Source: Acanthosoma haemorrhoidale
Lineage: Eukaryota > Arthropoda > Insecta > Hemiptera > Acanthosomatidae
DNA: 64,000 bases
NCBI GenBank assembly: GCA_930367205.1
Contig: CAKNEZ010000012.1
Coordinates: 62,001 to 126,000 of the forward strand
Direction: 5' to 3'
In this document: positions 31,222 through 43,884 of the stretch, in pieces
Layout of the letters: the number at the start of each line of letters is the position of its first letter
How positions within the stretch are numbered: position 1 is the stretch's first letter
Notes under the pieces: model-generated
What the model was told of the DNA's origin: nothing
The model's database searches: none
What the model saw: only the letters and a program-made list of their open reading frames with translations
Translations under genes and position numbers: made by a program

Positions 31222-33245
31222 AAACACAATAATACTGTCGGGTCAAGATTGTCGAATATCCCCAGAGAGGACGCTCACCGCGGGCTAGGGTCACTACAAC
31301 CTCTTAGCCTCTTAGCCGTCCGGCGAGCGCCAAGAAAGAGATAAAGCGGGCGGACCTGTAGTCTTTCACCCTGGCTGGTGGCCTAGTCGGTGGGCAGCTT
31401 AATTCATTTTAACTGACTCCATAAGATCTTAGAAGGTGTGCCCCGGCAGTCCACTATGTTCAGGAGAAGAGGAACAGGGTAGGTTTATAGGTAGTTTATG
31501 TGGTCTTGGATTGACCACGAATTCACACTCGGTATCTGAGGGTAGGCGAAACCCGTCCGGATCCCAAAGGCGAGTGTGAACCGGAAAGAAGCAGACAGGA
31601 TTGCCGTAAGAGACGCTACTAGGTAACGTTAGTAGGACCCAGGTGGTCGTCGACCGCAAGGAAGAAATCTCTTCCAAGGAGGTGCTAGTTTTAGCGAGAC
31701 GAAGGCAGAGAATCCCATTAGGAAAGTGTGGGGTCTGACAAGGCCGGACTAAAAAAACATAGCGAGGTTAGGAAGAGATATGCAGAGGTAGTTAAATGAG
31801 AAGGCCATGGTTTCAGTAGAGCAGCAAGCGCCAGTTCAGAGAGAGAAAGAGAGAGAGAGAGAGAAGTGTTCTAGGTCCCGGTTCAGTTAGTTCTATCTTC
31901 CGCCCTAAGGAGTTCGGTTATATAGGCAGGCCAGTCGTGGTGGGGATGGCTCCCCACTTGCAGCTGTTTCTCCCCCCTATCCGACTGACGTCATAACATT
32001 TATTATAAACATATGGAAACATAGATAGATATTTTCTGGTCCGAGAAGAGGGTAACTTCTAATTATTCGTAACTAAGAGGTGGCCAAAACAAATACATTA
32101 ATCCTATGGCATAAAACAATTAAAACCTGTAAAATGGTTCCTATGAAACAGGCGGTTAAAAGAGATTGGTTAATTGCACGTATCTCTACCACTGCCTTTA
32201 TTTAGTAGGTATAGAGGGGGTGAGTTTCGAACATTTATTTGAAATCATTACTGTTAAATAAACTATATTACCATAGAGACGGAAGAATCGCTATTCAACT
32301 GGACACGAGGTTGAAGTTACTTGCAACTTTACCGATACTTTCCAAATTGGATTCCCTCCCCTCCGAAGAAATTTCAGAGCAAAATCAGTTTCATCTAAAG
32401 AATAGAATAGAACTTGTAGTGCAAAAACAGGAGTCAGAACTTGTGTCAACAACATTGTAGCAAATCAACAAGGACGAGGCAATTCCATCTAATAATTTTT
32501 TTGTTGTTTTTTGCTTGTGACAAACTGTCTTCAGGCCCAGTACTAGACAAACATGGCAGTACACAAAGAGTACTGATTTCGCAAGCCCATGGATCGCTGA
32601 GTTCTCAGCGATGTTTTCAATTGTGGATCCTTCAATGGTCTGTACTTATAACAATTTTATAGCGCAGGATCTGTTTGGGGTTTGTTGTCGAATTTAAATT
32701 CAATTAAAACCCAGACCTTCATTGATCATTTAAAATAAAATGGGACATGCAATATTAAGGGATGTGTGTATTTAAAATAAAATGGGACATGCAATATTAA
32801 GGGATGTGTGTATTTAAAATAAAATGGGACATGCAATATTAAGAGATGTGTGTATTTTGTCCACTTGTAGAGAGTTCAAACTGAAGTTTGTTCATTTTCA
32901 TTGAATTAAATTAAATTACCTGGCTTATCAGAGCTTTTAAGGAAACTTCAATTCGTTTACTTCTCTCTGTTTAAATTAAATTTCGTCCCAAAACAAACCC
33001 CGATTGTTATAACTTTAAAAAATAAATTGTCTGTGACTCTACAAGAGAAATGAGCAAGGGACACTTAGCAGACAATATCATTAATTTTAATGGATAATGA
33101 TTCATTTGAATTCATTTAATTGGGCATCAGAAACCAAAACAGATTTTTTAAAACTAAACCTAACTTTTTACACAACATTTGCTTAATAACTAGTTATTCT
33201 AGTCGGACTGATCAGTATTAATATTGTTAGAAGGTACCTTCATAT
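31222..33245. repeat. Unclassified dispersed repeat, copy B (longest)
   Basis: Begins near TGTCGGGTC (31225), a start shared by the inverted copy C at 48890-49481, and from 31531 onward matches copy A (18643-20490). It carries the identical 73-codon frame at 32239-32460 (interior VVQKQESELVSTTL), three 42-bp minisatellite units (32729-32853), and one copy of the end block finishing near 33242. An extra ~60 bp near 32915-32975 is absent from copy A. The TG start and repeated structure could be those of a long LTR. No polymerase or transposase is seen. Confidence 0.75.
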
Positions 33246-33872
33246 TTGATTGTTCTGTTGTTGATCTTGAAGTGGGTTGGAAATGACTCTTGAGTCCGAA
33301 GGTCTTGCTGTTATCGAATCCTTGCATTGTCGATGTTTACTTCTGATGCGGGGTGGTTTGATGTGTGAGTCACTGTCACGAGGAAACTGGGGAGGCATCT
33401 CGGTGGTTCACTCCGGCTTTACTTGAGTGACTTTACCGAACCTTTGTTACTTTTATAAAAATTTAGCATTTGATTGACTTTAAACTTTAACTTTTGGAGC
33501 TGAGACGATGTGTGATCCCTCTTTCAAGGCTGGGAGAGAACTTCGAATTGTTACAATAAGTCAATTGTTACCCACGCAATTTCCTAAAATATTTAGTGTA
33601 CGCTACACCCTGGCCGAACGCCCCCCCCTCTTGTAATTTCTATATTTGTCAATCTACTGGTCAGAAGATTTTGTTTTTCTATTTTAATGGTGAGTACATG
33701 TACATTAATAAAACAAACATATATATATTTTTTAATACCAAGGTAAGCATAACAAAAATATCGCTTGAAGTTTATTGCAATTATGTCATAAAAAACAGTT
33801 CAAACGTTAAATTATTAAATTAAACCTTACTGTACACATATTTATGAATTTAATAAATTCAAATTCTTGACT
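33246..33872. other. Spacer, nothing recognised
   Basis: Mixed AT-rich sequence. The 75-codon frame at 33596-33823 has homopolymeric, low-complexity content and I do not believe it is coding. Confidence 0.5.
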
Positions 33873-34098
33873 CTTCGCAATGTTTCATATTTTGACAAAG
33901 CGGTTTCAAACAGTCAACTCAGTGCTTTAATACTCAACTTAAATGATATTATGGAATTAGTAAAAATTCATACAACCAGAAACATTCTTTAATTTTTACA
34001 TTTGCATTCTATATTTCATTGAAATTGACTTTTAAAGAACTGATGATGGCTTTTTGACCGTTTAAAGCGGTTTGCCGAAATATGAAACATTGCGGAGA
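33873..34098. mobile_element. MITE-like element with ~43-bp terminal inverted repeats
   Basis: The left end contains CGCAATGTTTCATATTT followed by GACAAAGCGGTTT. The right end, read on the opposite strand, gives CGCAATGTTTCATATTT followed by CGGCAAACCGCTTT. The arms are about 84% alike over ~43 bp and enclose ~140 bp with no ORF. No clear target-site duplication, so the class is undetermined. Confidence 0.6.
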
Positions 34099-35712
34099 GA
34101 GGGGAAGTTTGATTTCATAAATTTATAACACCGCCGTTACCACGTCGTCGATCTTTTTTTCCGAGATGGGTCCATAACAACCGACAACAGCCGAGTTTTT
34201 TTATTCATGAACACGAACCAGTAGTAAAAAATCGAGTAAGTAAGCATTTTTTTTATTGATGAAAAAAACATCTAGTGAAAAATCAGCAAACTTTTGTGAT
34301 ATTAATAGAATGATTATTTTTTAGAAGACTTTTCCAGGATTTATTCGTAAAAACGAGGTTATTCTTTGTTCAATCTTTTTCAAGTCCTCCGTCTACAGAA
34401 TATTAATTGGAATTTCAGAAAAGTAGCACTGATATTCAGAAATTTTAGGCATTTTTTGACAAACGCCTCTGGTTCTGGATAAAGAAAAGTGATTTTTGAC
34501 TTAACTGGTTGTCAATGTACGTTCGAGCCAATACTTCACTCCACCCTATTTCATCAGGTCATATATTCGTAATATTTATGAACTCGAAATGAAAACTTTG
34601 TCGTTCAGTACGCTTTTTCCAAAAGTTCTCAAATATAGCCTAAATATATGCAAGCCTTAATGTTAGAGAAGACTACTGTAGCGACCTCCTCGACTTCGAA
34701 TTAGTTCACATTAAATGATTTTAATATAAACTTTATGTATACATGTAACATGTTAAAACATATTACACGAAAAAATTCGAGTTGAGCTCTTTTCGAAAAT
34801 AGCGATATTCGCAACTTTCACTTAACCCCCCCCCCCCCCGTTTCACTTATTGCATTCAACTCATTTGTGTTTTTTTGTTTTGATATTAGACACATATGTA
34901 CATCGGCCCATTATTATTCATAAGCAAATCCAAAAATTAGCATTATATAGTATTTCTATATAGTTTTATTTTTTTGTCAGTTGTACTTCTTGTTTGTTAT
35001 TCTTAGGGGACAATGCCCCAGAATAAACCTTAAAGTTACAGCTCAGGAGATATGAAAGGTGGTGGATACGATAAAAATACTAAGCTATAAATATTTTCAA
35101 ACATATCCCAGAAAATATTTAAGAAGACCGGAAAGTATCTCTTTGTCATTGATTTTCCTCCAATAGATTTATTTCATTCCTGGGTCATTCTCATAGAAAG
35201 GCCAATCATTGTCTTCTCACCGTCACGTTACGTATATTTGTATGAGTAGTAGAGTTATTGTTAACAACAGTAATGAGTTCATTATAATGATTTGAGGAAA
35301 AAAAAGAATTAAACTGGAATTTTTTATTCCCTCACTTTTATTATTTTGAAAATTATTTGAGCACAGTGGTTAGTTTTTTTGGTTTCAGTATTATGAGAGC
35401 TGATAATTAAAGGTTATAGGATTCCAAAATTCCAGTTTCAAAGGTATCCTAAAACTATAGATAGTGTTTTATGTAAAAGTTTGTTTTAGTCACTTATAAG
35501 GCAGTAGTTTAAGTTCCAGGGGAGACTTTTGTCGTTCATTCTTTCAACAAGGTAAGTAGTAACTATTTTAGTTTCTTTAGCCATATATACATTCATTTTA
35601 GATACATATATAGATATGGATAGATTTATAATTTCTGATTCGTGTATAATTTATATAGTTATTTTTAAAAAACAGCAGTTCATTCCTTCCTTCTTTCCAA
35701 TGAAGGGACCAA
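34099..35712. other. AT-rich spacer, no gene seen
   Basis: No frame has coding character. It includes a C-run near 34827-34838. The donor-like CAACAAGGTAAGTAG at 35545-35560 could mark an untranslated exon end, but nothing around it confirms this. Confidence 0.45.
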
Positions 35713-36510
35713 CAAGTGTTCCTTAAATTTCTGAAAACATCATTAGGACCACACGAAGGTAAAATACACTTTTCCAAAAGTTATGTTACAAAGTACCAAA
35801 GGAACCCACACACGAGGCTAAAAAGACAAGAACTAAACAGACGCTTTGGACAACTGTACAGACTACTTCGAAGGACATCTCATCTCTCAATAGAAAATAA
35901 AGTACTAATCTACAAAGTTATACCTAAGCCAATCTGGACATACGGAATAGAGCTATGGGGGACAGCAAAAAAATCGAACATTCAGCGCATCCAATCCTTT
36001 CAATCAAAAGTCCTGAGAACAATAGTAAATGCCACTTATTACGTCAGAAACAAAACTCTTCATTATGATCTGAATATACCTTTCATTCTCGAACTCATCC
36101 CTTCCAAGCTCATGAAATTCCATAGTAGCCACCCTAATCCCTTGCACAGTCATTGCACTGCTCCACTCATCCCTATAATCCTCCTCGGAGACGGAAACGG
36201 TAGTGGCCTCGTGGCCTGCTATAAATACGTGGCAGTAGGAGTCCTAGCAATGGCATTGTCTCTCCGATCATGTCCTTAGCGCCTGTGGCTCTTGGTCAGC
36301 CTCCACTGGCTCGTATCCAATGGCACGGCTGACGGAGGAGCGTGGGGGACTTCACAAGACTCCACTTCCTCTTTCGCATGCGAGGTGACAACCATGTGGA
36401 CTTGGGGGGCCTCTGGGCTGTTTGTATATATAGTATGAATGAGATCATTTATCACAATTACTTATTGCCTAACAAGGCAGATTGTAATTTTATTATAATA
36501 AAAGTTGTTT
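35713..36510 (+). mobile_element. Jockey-clade LINE 3' fragment (RT C-terminus)
   Basis: The 187-codon frame at 35716-36279 encodes the C-terminal part of a Jockey reverse transcriptase: LKRQELNRRFGQLYRLLRR, IYKVIPKPIWTYGIELWG and IQSFQSKVLRTIVNATYYV. The 3' part (about 36450-36510) has the block TTATTGCCTAACAAGGCAG, which recurs near 37105 on the same strand and near 40020 inverted; I take it as this family's 3' end. 5'-truncated, not functional. Confidence 0.82.
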
Positions 36511-36836
36511 CTGCTCTACAAAGTACCAAGCAAAGATAATTGTTTTTCATTTATTGTTTTATTAAAAATATATCAATTTATCTAGCATAACGTTAAATTC
36601 ACCATTCAAGAAATAAGCATGGATCTTCGAGTATAATATACTTAGTATATATTTGGATATTAACCAAAGATTAATCTGAAGGCTTTTTAGAAGAATAACT
36701 GTAAGGTAATGTATGAATAATTGTGAAGAACTGTAATTTGGTCCTTTCCGGAAGAATGGTCTGTATACGAAGCAGTATATAATTAGTGATTGGCTAATAT
36801 ATATTAATAAAATATAAATAACAGTAGTTGCCAGGC

Positions 36837-36849
36837 AACTGTTTGACGA
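36837..36849. promoter_or_regulatory. X-box-like palindrome (RFX-type site)
   Basis: GTTGCCAGGCAAC is a perfect 13-bp palindrome matching the RFX X-box pattern. A CCAAT-type ATTGG lies about 45 bp to the left (near 36790). No gene can be assigned to it. A palindrome of this kind may also be an element end. Confidence 0.3.
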
Positions 36850-37019
36850 ACAAGCCAAGGAGGCCTCAGTTACACAGGCATAGTTCTAGCCAACACCGTT
36901 AGGTAGCGATAAACGCAACTGTAGGTGAGGTTTCGTACAATTTATTTCTCAAGGCACACATATTTAAAAAAATAAAAATGGAGAAAACGATTAAATTTTA
37001 TTTGAATATATTTTTTTAA

Positions 37020-37150
37020 TTATTAATTATGTAATTACATATACTGAATGAGTGAGTGAATGATGAATTGTAAATATGGTATGAATGATATTATATATTA
37101 ATTACTTATTGCCTAGCAAGGCAGATTGTAATTTCAGCACAATAAAGGAA
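37020..37150 (+). mobile_element. Jockey-type 3' tail remnant
   Basis: Contains the block TTATTGCCTAGCAAGGCAG followed by TTGTAATTTC and AATAAAG, as at 36460-36510. Only the 3' end of the LINE is left. An inverted remnant of the same tail lies at about 39990-40052, next to U1 array 2. Confidence 0.6.
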
Positions 37151-37579
37151 TTATCAAAAAATTATTCAAATAAATTATATGCCACCTGGATATCATAGGA
37201 AGTTTTCCCTTCGTAGCTAGAATTTCCATTAGAATCCTTACTCTTGATCCGTGAATTAATGGTATATTGTCATATTTTGGACTTGTTGTGGACACGTATA
37301 GATAAACGATAATTATATGTTCTGGACGATTACGTCCAAACTGTGTCTGTTTGGCTAAATTATAGTATTTATTATCGTTCGAGATAATTTCAATCGGCTT
37401 TTCTTTTTTTTTTTTGGAAAAGGCAATTCTCACTTATCAAAAGGGTTAAAAAAAAAAAACCAGTAATATTTTCGCTTTACTATTTATAAATATACTCCTA
37501 TATATCACAATACACCTCTTCTTATTAACTTATTTATATCACCTCAACCATTTAAACCTTCATACAATATTTATTATTA

Positions 37580-38299
37580 TAGTGGAATCCCCATTATTCG
37601 TATTTCCGGCTAATTCGTACAAATTTGCCGGTCCCTAGAGCAAATCCCGGTAAGTGGTATAAAAACAATACATTTCAGTCCCCTCGGTAATCCGTATTAC
37701 TTTTATGCTCGAGATCACTTAAAATGCCTTATAATACGTATTTCCAGCTTAAAACCCTCGATAATTCGTACTGTTTCAAGAAAGGGAAAGAGGACTGTGA
37801 GAGACCAGAGAGCAGAATGACTGTGAGATAAATGTTTTCTATGAAATCCCATATGTAATTCGTACTATTTTTACTGAAAGGAAATAAGGAGAGGAGAGAG
37901 GAAAAGTTTTAGGAATTGTACTAAGCTTTTCTTTCGTTTCTACAGTTCAGTCTCATTTTCGTTATCGTTGTGACACGTTACCATGCCTTTGAAAAAAGTT
38001 AGCCTCTCTATTAAAGAGAATATGAAAGAGAACGCAAGGATTGAGTCAAAAAAAAATTACGGTTTTTTTTCCGTGTAAATGATTGGTGTATATTTAATCT
38101 AGAAGATAAGTATGTACATATTTCTTAATGCATGCATTATTGTTTAGTTTAGTACTAAGCAGTGTTTATTGCATAGTTTTTATCCTTACTACATTGTACA
38201 TACATGTTTGCATTAATACGTTTTTTAAATTTTGTAATCCCGATAATGCGTACCAAACTGTCAGTCCCTTGACAATACGGATTATCGGGATTTCTACTG
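37580..38299 (+). mobile_element. pogo/Tigger-like DNA transposon, internally deleted
   Basis: The left end AGTGGAATCCCCATTATTCG and the right end (read inverted) AGTAGAAATCCCGATAATCC are diverged pogo/Tigger terminal repeats flanked by TA. Inside, an ATG at 37983 opens 31 codons, MPLKKVSLSIKENMKENARI, resembling the first helices of the CENP-B-type DNA-binding domain of pogo transposases, then stops at 38076-38078. The rest of the transposase is missing, so it is non-autonomous. Confidence 0.75.
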
Positions 38300-39749
38300 T
38301 ATTAAGCTTATCTATTGATTAGTTAAAACCGGGACCAAACACTACGCAGACTTTCATAGCTACAAAGTTTATTATATTATACATTAACATGAGTGGCTTA
38401 TGTAGCCTTTGAATAATGAGGAAAATTGATCTTATAAATTAAACACTAACATGTTAATTATTCTTAGTAATGGTCTCAAAAAAAAACATCAACTCATACA
38501 CAGACATCTACAACATCTTCCTTTCTCCACGGCGTCTTCGTCTCGAGTCCTCCCTCTTTTTACCCACTCCTACCACGCTTGCTCACCATCAACGCTCCTT
38601 TTGGCAACCTTCTGAAACTCATTCAAGAGGCAATCCTCTGATACACCTCGATATATATTTAAAATAAACAAAATACAGTTCAGTAACGAACTAAACTCCT
38701 ATTCGTCACATTGACTTCGATACAGCTTCTCTTGTCCATTAATGTTTGACACTTGTTAGGCTTTCATCTGAACAAAAGGCTTAGTTCTAGAAAGCATAAC
38801 AGACGAGAATTAAACAGAAAATCACTAAAACCAATTTGAACTTATGGACTAGTTTTGAAGAACTTCCAAATTTCCGAACATCAAATGGACAAACATTCCA
38901 ATCCGAATACCTCACAACTATAGTCAACATTCCCTTCAACATTACAAGCTTATATCTCTTCACATTAATCTTCATGTGCCAACTGTACTTGAACTTACAA
39001 AATCAAGATTTTCCAAATTTCACGAAAAGCTATCCACCCAACCTCAGTAGCACTCGTCCTTACATCCCTCCTCGACGCCAATTGTGATCTACTGTAGTAG
39101 GTAAGTATGTAATAATTCTCTACAGAGACCGCCCATGTCATGAGCGTCTGCGGCTCTCTTGCCCTGGGTCCCCTATTATGAATTTTGGTGTGAATGAGAA
39201 ATGTTTATTGTAAATAAGCTTGAATGAATTCTTACATTCTTATTAGCAATATAATTAAAGCAAATGTAGTTTTTCATATAAAGCTGTTTATTTGAAAAAA
39301 AATAACATTTTAACTATTTATAGAATAAAGATAAGGGTATTTTGGATTATGAACCAACCGTTACATGCTAACAAATGTTATTATGTGTAGTTTTAAATCT
39401 CAATTTTTCGATACGTACCTATCGACCATAGTACAACTTGACTACTTGTAACTGAATACCTGGTGAATGGTGAGTACGCCCATTGACCCGCCAAGGTAGA
39501 ATCAACGTGACGTTTAGGGTACGGCTGAAACGTAAAATCGCGTTGGGTCGTACGGGGCTCTTGAATAAATTATCTGGCAATGGTTGAATAATTTCTGAGG
39601 ATCTAGCTAATGCTGCAGTCGGGGTCATCGCTGTGATTCCACAGAGTGAATTGTGCCCGCCCACAATTGTATATAGTATTAGTAGTATTTTAGTTGTAGT
39701 TTATCGCCGCTCTGGAGTCTGGTAGCTATATGTAAGCCAACAAACATAA

Positions 39750-39751
<2 letters not shown>
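38300..39751. other. Spacer with degenerate Jockey sequence
   Basis: Around 38815-39000 the plus strand reads LKPI, stop, TYGLVLKN and further stops, a decayed Jockey RT tail like 35930-36000. The rest is AT-rich. The 65- and 81-codon frames at 38470-38667 (+) and 39419-39664 (-) are not recognisable as genes. Confidence 0.5.
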
Positions 39752-39788
<37 letters not shown>

Positions 39789-39914
39789 ACTCACTCTCTC
39801 TCTCTCTCTCACTCTCTCTCTCTCTCTCTCACTAACTCTCTCACTCACTCTCTCTCTCACTCACCTTCTCTCTCACTCAACCTCTCTCTCAGTCTCTCTC
39901 TTTCTCTCTCTCAA
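39752..39914. repeat. (TC)n microsatellite, interrupted
   Basis: About 160 bp of CT repeats broken by CA and TT variants (for example CTCACTCACTC). It lies close to the start of U1 array 2. Confidence 0.95.
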
Positions 39915-40702
39915 ACGTTATTTTTTGGATTTATTTTGAATTGGCCCGAGTCATTAAATCGTAAATTGCTACCAAGAAATGTTTTCAGAAACGATATATA
40001 ATATTCTTTACTGTGCTAAAATTACAATCTGCCTTATTAGGCAATAAGTCCCGATGCTCTGTCCGATGTTATATCTGTCTATACGATACGCGGTGTGCTT
40101 CCCTTCCAGTTTTTTATATATTTAGTTACTTCTAGACATAATTATCCAAATATTTAATTAAAGTAGAGCCCAGAAAAAAACTAAACTATCCGATTTTGAA
40201 TTTTCCTCATTGTACCAAAAACATTGATCAATCAATCAATCAATCAGTTTTCACGGAAACGTTGGGCTAGGTATGACAACGTAGTATTGAGATGATGAGA
40301 TACAATGATCATCTCATTGTGAAGGATTTTCTCTTCCTCGGAGAGGGGGAAGGGGAAAAATTATGAGTCTCGTCATCAATGTCAGTCAATCAGTTAGTTC
40401 ATCAGGTAGGGAGGGGGTAGTAGAGTAGTAGTAACTAGGTAGAGAGAGAGAAAGAGGTAAGACGACGACGACGGGACGGAGTCTGAAGCTGTTGTTGTAT
40501 TTTTTATTAGACAGACGGTGGTGATGATTGATTATCTGTCTGTAAGTCAACAAACCAGGTGTGGGGTCATGAAAAGCTTTCACTAAGTACAAACAACAGG
40601 AAGCGTACATCCAGAAGGAGACCCTATAGGTAGTTCCACAGTAGAGGTAAGTCTCCTCTGTACACCTTCCCTTATATTAATTGTCTGTGGTGAAATTATA
40701 AT

Positions 40703-40861
40703 GGGAAAACGCGAACGCGGTCCCGAATACCGGAAATTACGCGCCCGAGATACCCGCATTTGCGGTATTCGCAGGGGTCAGCTAAACCAAAGTGAATGGA
40801 AAAGCTCACTCTGGGGGAACCACCTTGTTGATCACGGTAGGCCCCCACGCCAGGTAAGTAT
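40703..40861 (-). pseudogene. U1: U1 snRNA copy with damaged stem-loop II
   Basis: The minus strand from 40861 begins with the U1 5' end ATACTTACCTGG, and the Sm site region (AATTTCCGG), stem-loop III and the terminal stem-loop (CCGCGTTCGCG) are present. Stem-loop II is altered: the loop reads CATTCAC instead of CATTGCAC, and the preceding strand has lost a C and gained a mismatch (CAGAGTGAGC). These lie in the U1A-binding loop and its stem, so I call it a probable pseudogene or divergent variant. Confidence 0.8.
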
Positions 40862-43162
40862 GCTATAATTTGGGAAAATCCGATAGCTGTCAAGTCAAAC
40901 CTAACCTCACTTGCGAGATTGAACAGGATACGGAGAAGATGAATGGCCGTCTAGCGAACAACCAGATGCTGTAGTATACAAAAAAAATGTTTCATTTATC
41001 TTACTACACAATATATTATCGAGTATAAATAGTTTAAACGCACCGAAAACATATTCCTACCCGTATGAGTGCATATATCTCTGTATCCCTCTCGATCCCA
41101 CAGGTTATCTAATGATTACACAGGTGGCGATAGTGTAGCTTCATTCCCGGTATCCACCCTTTCAACTTCAAGCAAGCTATCTCCCGAGCTATTTAGTAAA
41201 CGCTCCAAAACGCATTATTTATTATATTTTTAAGATTTCCCTCATCTTATTTGCTAGTATTTTTAATGAAAATATTTTATAAGATTTTTTATTTTTGGAG
41301 TTACAAATAAAAAAATATTGGGTGTATGTTATTTGTTAGGAATCCACTAAGATCCGTTCATTAAATTATTTGTAATATTACTTTGCCACCGAATTCAATA
41401 GTGACTCTTGCTGTAACTTTATTTATGAATCATTATTCCTAATCCAACTATGATCTTGAATGATTGTATCAATCGAGTGACTCCCGCAATAATATTTTGG
41501 TGCCTGTTTATCCTTAGCCCACAGATAAAACCTCCTCCTGTATGTAGTAAGCCGTAAAAATTTACTGATCCCGAACTAGTGATCCTTTCAGTCGTTATCC
41601 CCACTATTATTTTTATAAATTTTTTTTTCATCTCAACAAGTTTGATTCTGTCTGTTCCCTGGAGTAGTGTCTTTGACATGAAAAACCCCAGTTGTGATTA
41701 GCTAATTAAAAAAATAGCTTTCTCTATTTTGTCTTTGAAATATATAAAATTAGGCTCACCTTATCATTATTTTACTTAATTTCTTTTTTTTTAAACGAAA
41801 TCATTTTGCTCATCGCTGATATTGAAAATATGATTCGTCGGAGATTTGATGATATTTCGGGCCGGCTATCCCTCGCATTGGGCTCCACCTTTAGAGGACG
41901 TCGTGAGGAGCGGCGATATAGTCTCTAGATACCCTTAAAAATTATTTTAATATCCAGAACATACATTGTTTGTAGTATCCTTTAATATAAAAAATGGTTA
42001 TTATCGTAACCGGACGCCACCAAATGCAACTATTATATGATATATACATTGTATGTACTATTTCTAATTGAATTATACGGAGCTCTATTTACGAGGAAAG
42101 CAATTTTGAATTTTGAATTATAGTGCCGTATGCCTCTTGAAAATCATAGTTTAATTTATTTCTAATGATTTAGACACCCGAAGAGAGTGCTATGGGATGA
42201 TAAACATTTATCCTAAATACCCTCCTGTAATAAATACCCAACGGCTAATAGTTTTCGGATTTCTTTAGGCCTTTGTTTGGCCTATCTGAGGAACGGAGGT
42301 GCGTCCCATTAACACTTCCTCGTGGACTCATTAGATGGAAGGGAGACGTTAGGCTGACCGGTCCCATCTTGCCCGGGGGAGAGCCGGATGCAGGCAAATA
42401 CCAACCCATCCCGATGCTCTGTCCAATGTTATATCTATCTATACGATACGCGGTGAGCTTCCCTTCTAGTTTTTATATATTTAGTTACTTCTAGACATAA
42501 TTATCCAAATATTTAATTAAAGTAGAACCCAGAAAAAAACTGAACTATCCGATTTTGAATTTTCCTCATTGTACCAAAAACATTGATCAATCAATCAATC
42601 AATCAGTTTTCACGGAAACGTTGGGCTAGGTATGACGACGTAGTATTGAGATGATGAGATACAATGATCATCTCATTGTGGAGGATTTTCTCTTCCTCGG
42701 AGAGGGGGAAGGGGAAAAATTATGAGTCTCGTCATCAATGTCAGTTAATCAGTTAGTTCATCAGGTAGGGAGGGGGTAGTAGAGTAGTAGTAACTAGGTA
42801 GAGAGAGAGAAAGAGGTAAGACGACGACGACGAGACGGAGTCTGAAGCTGTTGTTGTATTTTTTATTAGACAGACGGTGGTGATGATTGATTTTCTGTCT
42901 GTATGTTAACAAACTAGGTGTGGGGATGTGATAAGCTTGCACTAAGTACAAACAGCGGAGAGCGTACGTCTGGAACGAGACCCTATAGGTAGTTCTACAG
43001 TAGAGGTAAGTCTCCTCTGTACACCTTCCCTTATATTAATTGTTTGTGGTGAAATTATAATGGGAAAGCGCGAACGCGGTCCCGAATACCGGAAATTACG
43101 CGCCCGAGATACCCGCATTTGGGGTATTCGCAGGGGTCAGCTAAACCAAAGTGCAATGGAAA

Positions 43163-43326
43163 TGTAAGAATGACTTAATTAAATTGAGAATGAGGGTGTT
43201 AATAAGAACGACCGACTTCATGGAATGTTAGAACAGAACTGTCTTGTAACAGCAAACAAAGGTTACATGTATTATAGAAGGCATTGACAAACTAAATCAA
43301 GTGACGTCATCATTTGCCTGCTGACA
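43163..43326 (-). repeat. 3' LTR of the gypsy derivative
   Basis: 164 bp, TG...CA, differing from 44789-44952 at about four positions. It is preceded on the minus strand by the polypurine tract. Confidence 0.92.
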
Positions 43327-43399
43327 TCCTTCTTCTTTTGGATTTGAAGTTTCATATGTAGTCTTCTCGGTACTGTTGTCAGTCTTATTGGTTGCTTGA

Positions 43400-43884
43400 T
43401 TATTCTTCTTTTATCAGTCTTCTTGGTTCCTTGATTAACCTTCCACTCTTGGTTCGGTATTCTTCAGTTTTATTTTGTTGAGTAGCAGATTTGGTTAAAC
43501 TCATATCCTCAGAAACAGGTGGCTTTGGTGTTAGACTCTTTGGTGGTGTGAACTGTGTAGAGATCGATTTACGAGTTACCACTGCTGGAGCTGATTCCAT
43601 ACGTTGTGGAGAGGAAACCACACTCTCCTTAAATTCAAAGTTTTGGGGTTCAGTTATAGGACGAAGGAACCATGAGTTGCGGCTGTACTTCACACCATCT
43701 TGGGTTTTAATAATGTAAGAGTTGGAGCCTTCATTTTGCTTAATAATTGTTGCTGGTACCCATTCACGAGGTGCTTTCTTCCATAGGATCTTTTCTCCAT
43801 CACTGAAGGTTTTATGCGACGTTTTGCCTATGTCAGCATACCTTTTCTGCTCGCTTTGCCAATTCTTGAGTGTTTGTGTTGTGC
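43400..43884 (-). pseudogene. Remnant of gypsy integrase C-terminal region
   Basis: The minus strand reads WQSEQKRYADIGKTSHKTF, then EKILWKKAPREWVPATII and VKYSRNSWFLRP, the chromatin-side tail module found after the gypsy integrase core. It ends EYRTKSGRLIKEPRRL and the stop at 43400-43402. It has no start codon and is out of frame with gag. The missing polymerase lay between them. Confidence 0.82.

Noticed and set aside
36562..36858. 98-codon hydrophobic ORF on the minus strand
   Set aside because: AT-rich low-complexity composition, no splice or poly(A) context, and it starts in repeat-derived sequence.
42300..42345. Minus-strand CTAATGAGTCC...GAGGA resembling a hammerhead ribozyme core
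   Set aside because: The core is not preserved in the other units (CTAATGGGTCC) and the GAAA arm is missing, so chance is more likely.
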